A stretch of 5,613 nucleotides of DNA, from positions 1 to 5,613 of the forward strand of contig CAAGKL010000106.1 in assembly GCA_900770405.1 (NCBI GenBank), given 5' to 3'. Both the position numbers and the translations under genes were made by a program. Numbering within the stretch: position 1 is the stretch's first letter; each line of letters opens with the position of its first letter. Origin of the DNA: Clostridia bacterium. Lineage in GTDB: Bacteria > Bacillota > Clostridia > UBA1381. Under the pieces are notes generated by a model. That model ran no database searches. It saw only the letters and a list, made by a program, of their open reading frames with translations, and was not told the origin of the DNA. Shown here one piece after another: positions 3,858 to 5,613 of the stretch.

Positions 3858-5613
3858 TTACTCAACCGTGACCGACTTTGCGAGGTTTCTCGGCTTGTCG
3901 ATGTCGCAGCCCTTCAGGCTCGCCACATAGTATCCGAACAGCTGCAGCGGAATTACCGCCAGCGACGGCAGCAGCAGCTCCTCGGTCTCGGGTATGCTTA
4001 CAATATAATCGCACACGTCCTCCGCGTGCTCACGCCCCTCTGTCGTCACGCCCATAACAACCGCGCCGCGCGCCTTAACCTCTTTGATATTGCTTATCGT
4101 CTTTTCGTAAAGCTCGCTGCCCGTTGCAAGCGCAACAACCAGCGTCCCCTCCTCAATCAGCGAAATCGTGCCGTGCTTGAGCTCGCCGGCAGCGTACGCC
4201 TCCGAGTGGATATACGAAATCTCCTTGAGCTTGAGCGAGCCCTCAAGGCTGACTGCGTAGTCGGTGTTTCTTCCTATAAAAAATATACTCTTGCTCGAAT
4301 AGAATTTCGACGCCAAGTACTGCACATTCTCCTTCTGCGACAAAATGCTGCCCACCTTGTCGGGCAAAGCCGTAAGCTCACTGATAATTTTATCGTACTT
4401 TTCCCTGTCGAGTCTTCCCAGCTTATCCGCCATATACGTCGCAATCAGGTAAATCACCGCAAGCTGGGTTGAGTATGCCTTTGTCGTCGCAACCGCAATC
4501 TCTGGGCCCGCCCATGTGTAGATAACATCGTCCGACGCATTGGCAATTGAGCTGCCGACAACGTTTACAATCGACAAAATCCGCGCCCCGCGCTTTTTAG
4601 CCTCCTTGAGCGCCGCGAGCGTGTCGGCGGTTTCGCCCGACTGGCTTATGATTATCACCAGATCGCCCTCGCCGACAATCGGGTCGTGGTAGCGGAATTC
4701 CGATGCAACCTCAACCTCAACCGGTATACGGCACAGCTTTTCAATCGCGTATTTGCCGACAACGCCGACGTGGTACGCACTTCCGCACGCCACAATAAAT
4801 ATCTTTTTGAGCGATTTTATGTCCTCCGCCGTCAGCGAAATATCGTCGAGCACGATTTTCCCGTCCTTGATTCTCGGCGAAATCGTATCGCGCAGAGCCT
4901 TGGGCTGCTCCTCGATTTCCTTCATCATAAAGTGCTCGTAGCCGCCCTTTTCCGCCGCCGAAACGTCCCAGTTCACGCGGAAAATTTCCTTTTTAATTTC
5001 CTCGCGGTCGGTGTTGTAAATCTTCACCTCGTCGGCGGTGAGCATAACAATCTCATCGTCCTCGAGATAGTACACGTTCCGGGTATGGTTCAAAATCGCG
5101 GTAACGTCAGAGGCAACGAAATTCTCGCCTCTGCCGACACCGACGATAAGCGGGCTCGCTTTTCTTACCGCGACAAAGCGGTCGGGGTAATCCGCGCAGA
5201 TAACGCCAAGCGCATACGAGCCCTCAACGCGGTGGATAACCTTCGTCATAGCCTCAAGCAAATCGCCCTTGTAGTAGTATTCAAAAAGGTTTGCCACAAC
5301 CTCCGTGTCGGTCTCCGACGCGAACTGGAAGCCTTTTTCCATAAGCCGCTTTTTGAGCGGCAGATAATTCTCGATAATTCCGTTGTGCACAACGGCAAAG
5401 CGACCGTAGGTCGACATATGCGGATGCGCATTTTCATCGGAGGGCTCGCCGTGCGTCGCCCAGCGGGTATGACCTATACCCATCGTCCCGGCAACATCTG
5501 CGCCGCCGTTTATCATATCGGACAGCACCTTCAATCTGCCGCGCGCCTTTCTGACATCTATCTTCTCACCGTCGAACACCGCAACGCCTGCGGAGTCATA
5601 GCCTCTGTATTCC
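3858..5613 (-). CDS. glmS: Glutamine--fructose-6-phosphate aminotransferase (isomerizing), 5' end missing
   Basis: GlmS makes glucosamine-6-phosphate from fructose-6-phosphate and glutamine in the cytosol, the first step towards UDP-GlcNAc and peptidoglycan. The visible 584 residues start at EYRGYDSAGVAV, so about 24 N-terminal residues, including the catalytic N-terminal Cys, lie beyond the window. The GTG at 5579 is an internal Val, not a start. The glutaminase domain shows GHTRWATHG, VVHNGIIENY and SETDTEV. Two SIS domains follow: the first with ACGSAYHVG and SQSGETADTLAAL, the second with GRNTDYAVSLEGSLKLKE and HSEAYAAGELKHG. The C-terminus is PRNLAKSVTVE. By family knowledge the Glu of LKE, the His of LKHG and the Lys of LAKS are catalytic, and all are kept. 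Nothing suggests a pseudogene. The propeller gene follows after 34 nt without a terminator. In Firmicutes a glmS ribozyme often precedes this gene, but that region is outside the window. Confidence 0.98.
   Translation of the reverse strand, partial: EYRGYDSAGVAVFDGEKIDVRKARGRLKVLSDMINGGADVAGTMGIGHTRWATHGEPSDENAHPHMSTYGRFAVVHNGIIENYLPLKKRLMEKGFQFASETDTEVVANLFEYYYKGDLLEAMTKVIHRVEGSYALGVICADYPDRFVAVRKASPLIVGVGRGENFVASDVTAILNHTRNVYYLEDDEIVMLTADEVKIYNTDREEIKKEIFRVNWDVSAAEKGGYEHFMMKEIEEQPKALRDTISPRIKDGKIVLDDISLTAEDIKSLKKIFIVACGSAYHVGVVGKYAIEKLCRIPVEVEVASEFRYHDPIVGEGDLVIIISQSGETADTLAALKEAKKRGARILSIVNVVGSSIANASDDVIYTWAGPEIAVATTKAYSTQLAVIYLIATYMADKLGRLDREKYDKIISELTALPDKVGSILSQKENVQYLASKFYSSKSIFFIGRNTDYAVSLEGSLKLKEISYIHSEAYAAGELKHGTISLIEEGTLVVALATGSELYEKTISNIKEVKARGAVVMGVTTEGREHAEDVCDYIVSIPETEELLLPSLAVIPLQLFGYYVASLKGCDIDKPRNLAKSVTVE

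Noticed and set aside
2561..3871. A 436-codon open frame on the plus strand antisense to the propeller gene
   Set aside because: It starts at TTG without a convincing ribosome binding site and is rich in Arg, His and Ala, as expected of a mirror of GC-biased codons. It lies over a gene with clear domain repeats.
3768..4472. A 234-codon plus-strand frame over the glmS 3' end
   Set aside because: It is antisense to the conserved GlmS C-terminus, has no family resemblance and no start signals.
1..5613. CRISPR array, insertion sequence, prophage or attachment site
   Set aside because: No spaced direct repeats, transposase or integrase frames, terminal inverted repeats or tRNA 3'-end duplication are visible.

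Overview
The window looks like a chromosomal housekeeping segment of a Clostridia-type Firmicute, perhaps a gut Oscillospiraceae-like lineage (inference). Supporting signs are the rpsU-yqeY gene pair, Gram-positive Shine-Dalgarno sites (GGAGG/AGGAG) before the genes, AT-rich intergenic DNA with exact TTGACA/TATAAT promoters, and U-tract terminators. No mobile element, CRISPR array or integration scar is visible.

Layout from the left. Positions 1-68 hold the first 22 codons of an unrecognised minus-strand gene, with its own ribosome binding site and a candidate promoter. A terminator and a tRNA-Arg(CCG) gene follow on the minus strand, driven by an exact-consensus promoter. Next is the minus-strand rpsU-yqeY operon (ribosomal protein S21 and a GatB/YqeY-domain protein), closed by a strong terminator. 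A 317-base AT-rich gap then carries divergent promoters: one fires left into rpsU through a foldable leader of about 90 nt, the other fires right into rplU through an L21-leader-like RNA. rplU (L21) and rpmA (L27) run on the plus strand and end in two tandem hairpins. The second hairpin is symmetric and also serves the genes arriving from the right.

The right-hand 3.4 kb is a minus-strand unit: glmS (glucosamine-6-phosphate synthase, its first ~24 codons beyond the window edge) and, 34 nt downstream with no terminator between, a 544-residue protein. That protein has about eight calcium-loop (DxNGDG-like) beta-propeller repeats and a C-terminal SLH-like region, yet no signal peptide and 13 cysteines.

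Functionally, the left and centre serve translation (S21, L21, L27, tRNA-Arg), while the right side starts amino-sugar and cell-wall precursor synthesis. The least explained items are the apparently cytosolic propeller/SLH protein behind glmS, the absence of the Prp protease gene between rplU and rpmA together with an L27 that lacks the cleavable extension, and the alternative foldings of the rpsU leader and of the glmS-propeller junction.
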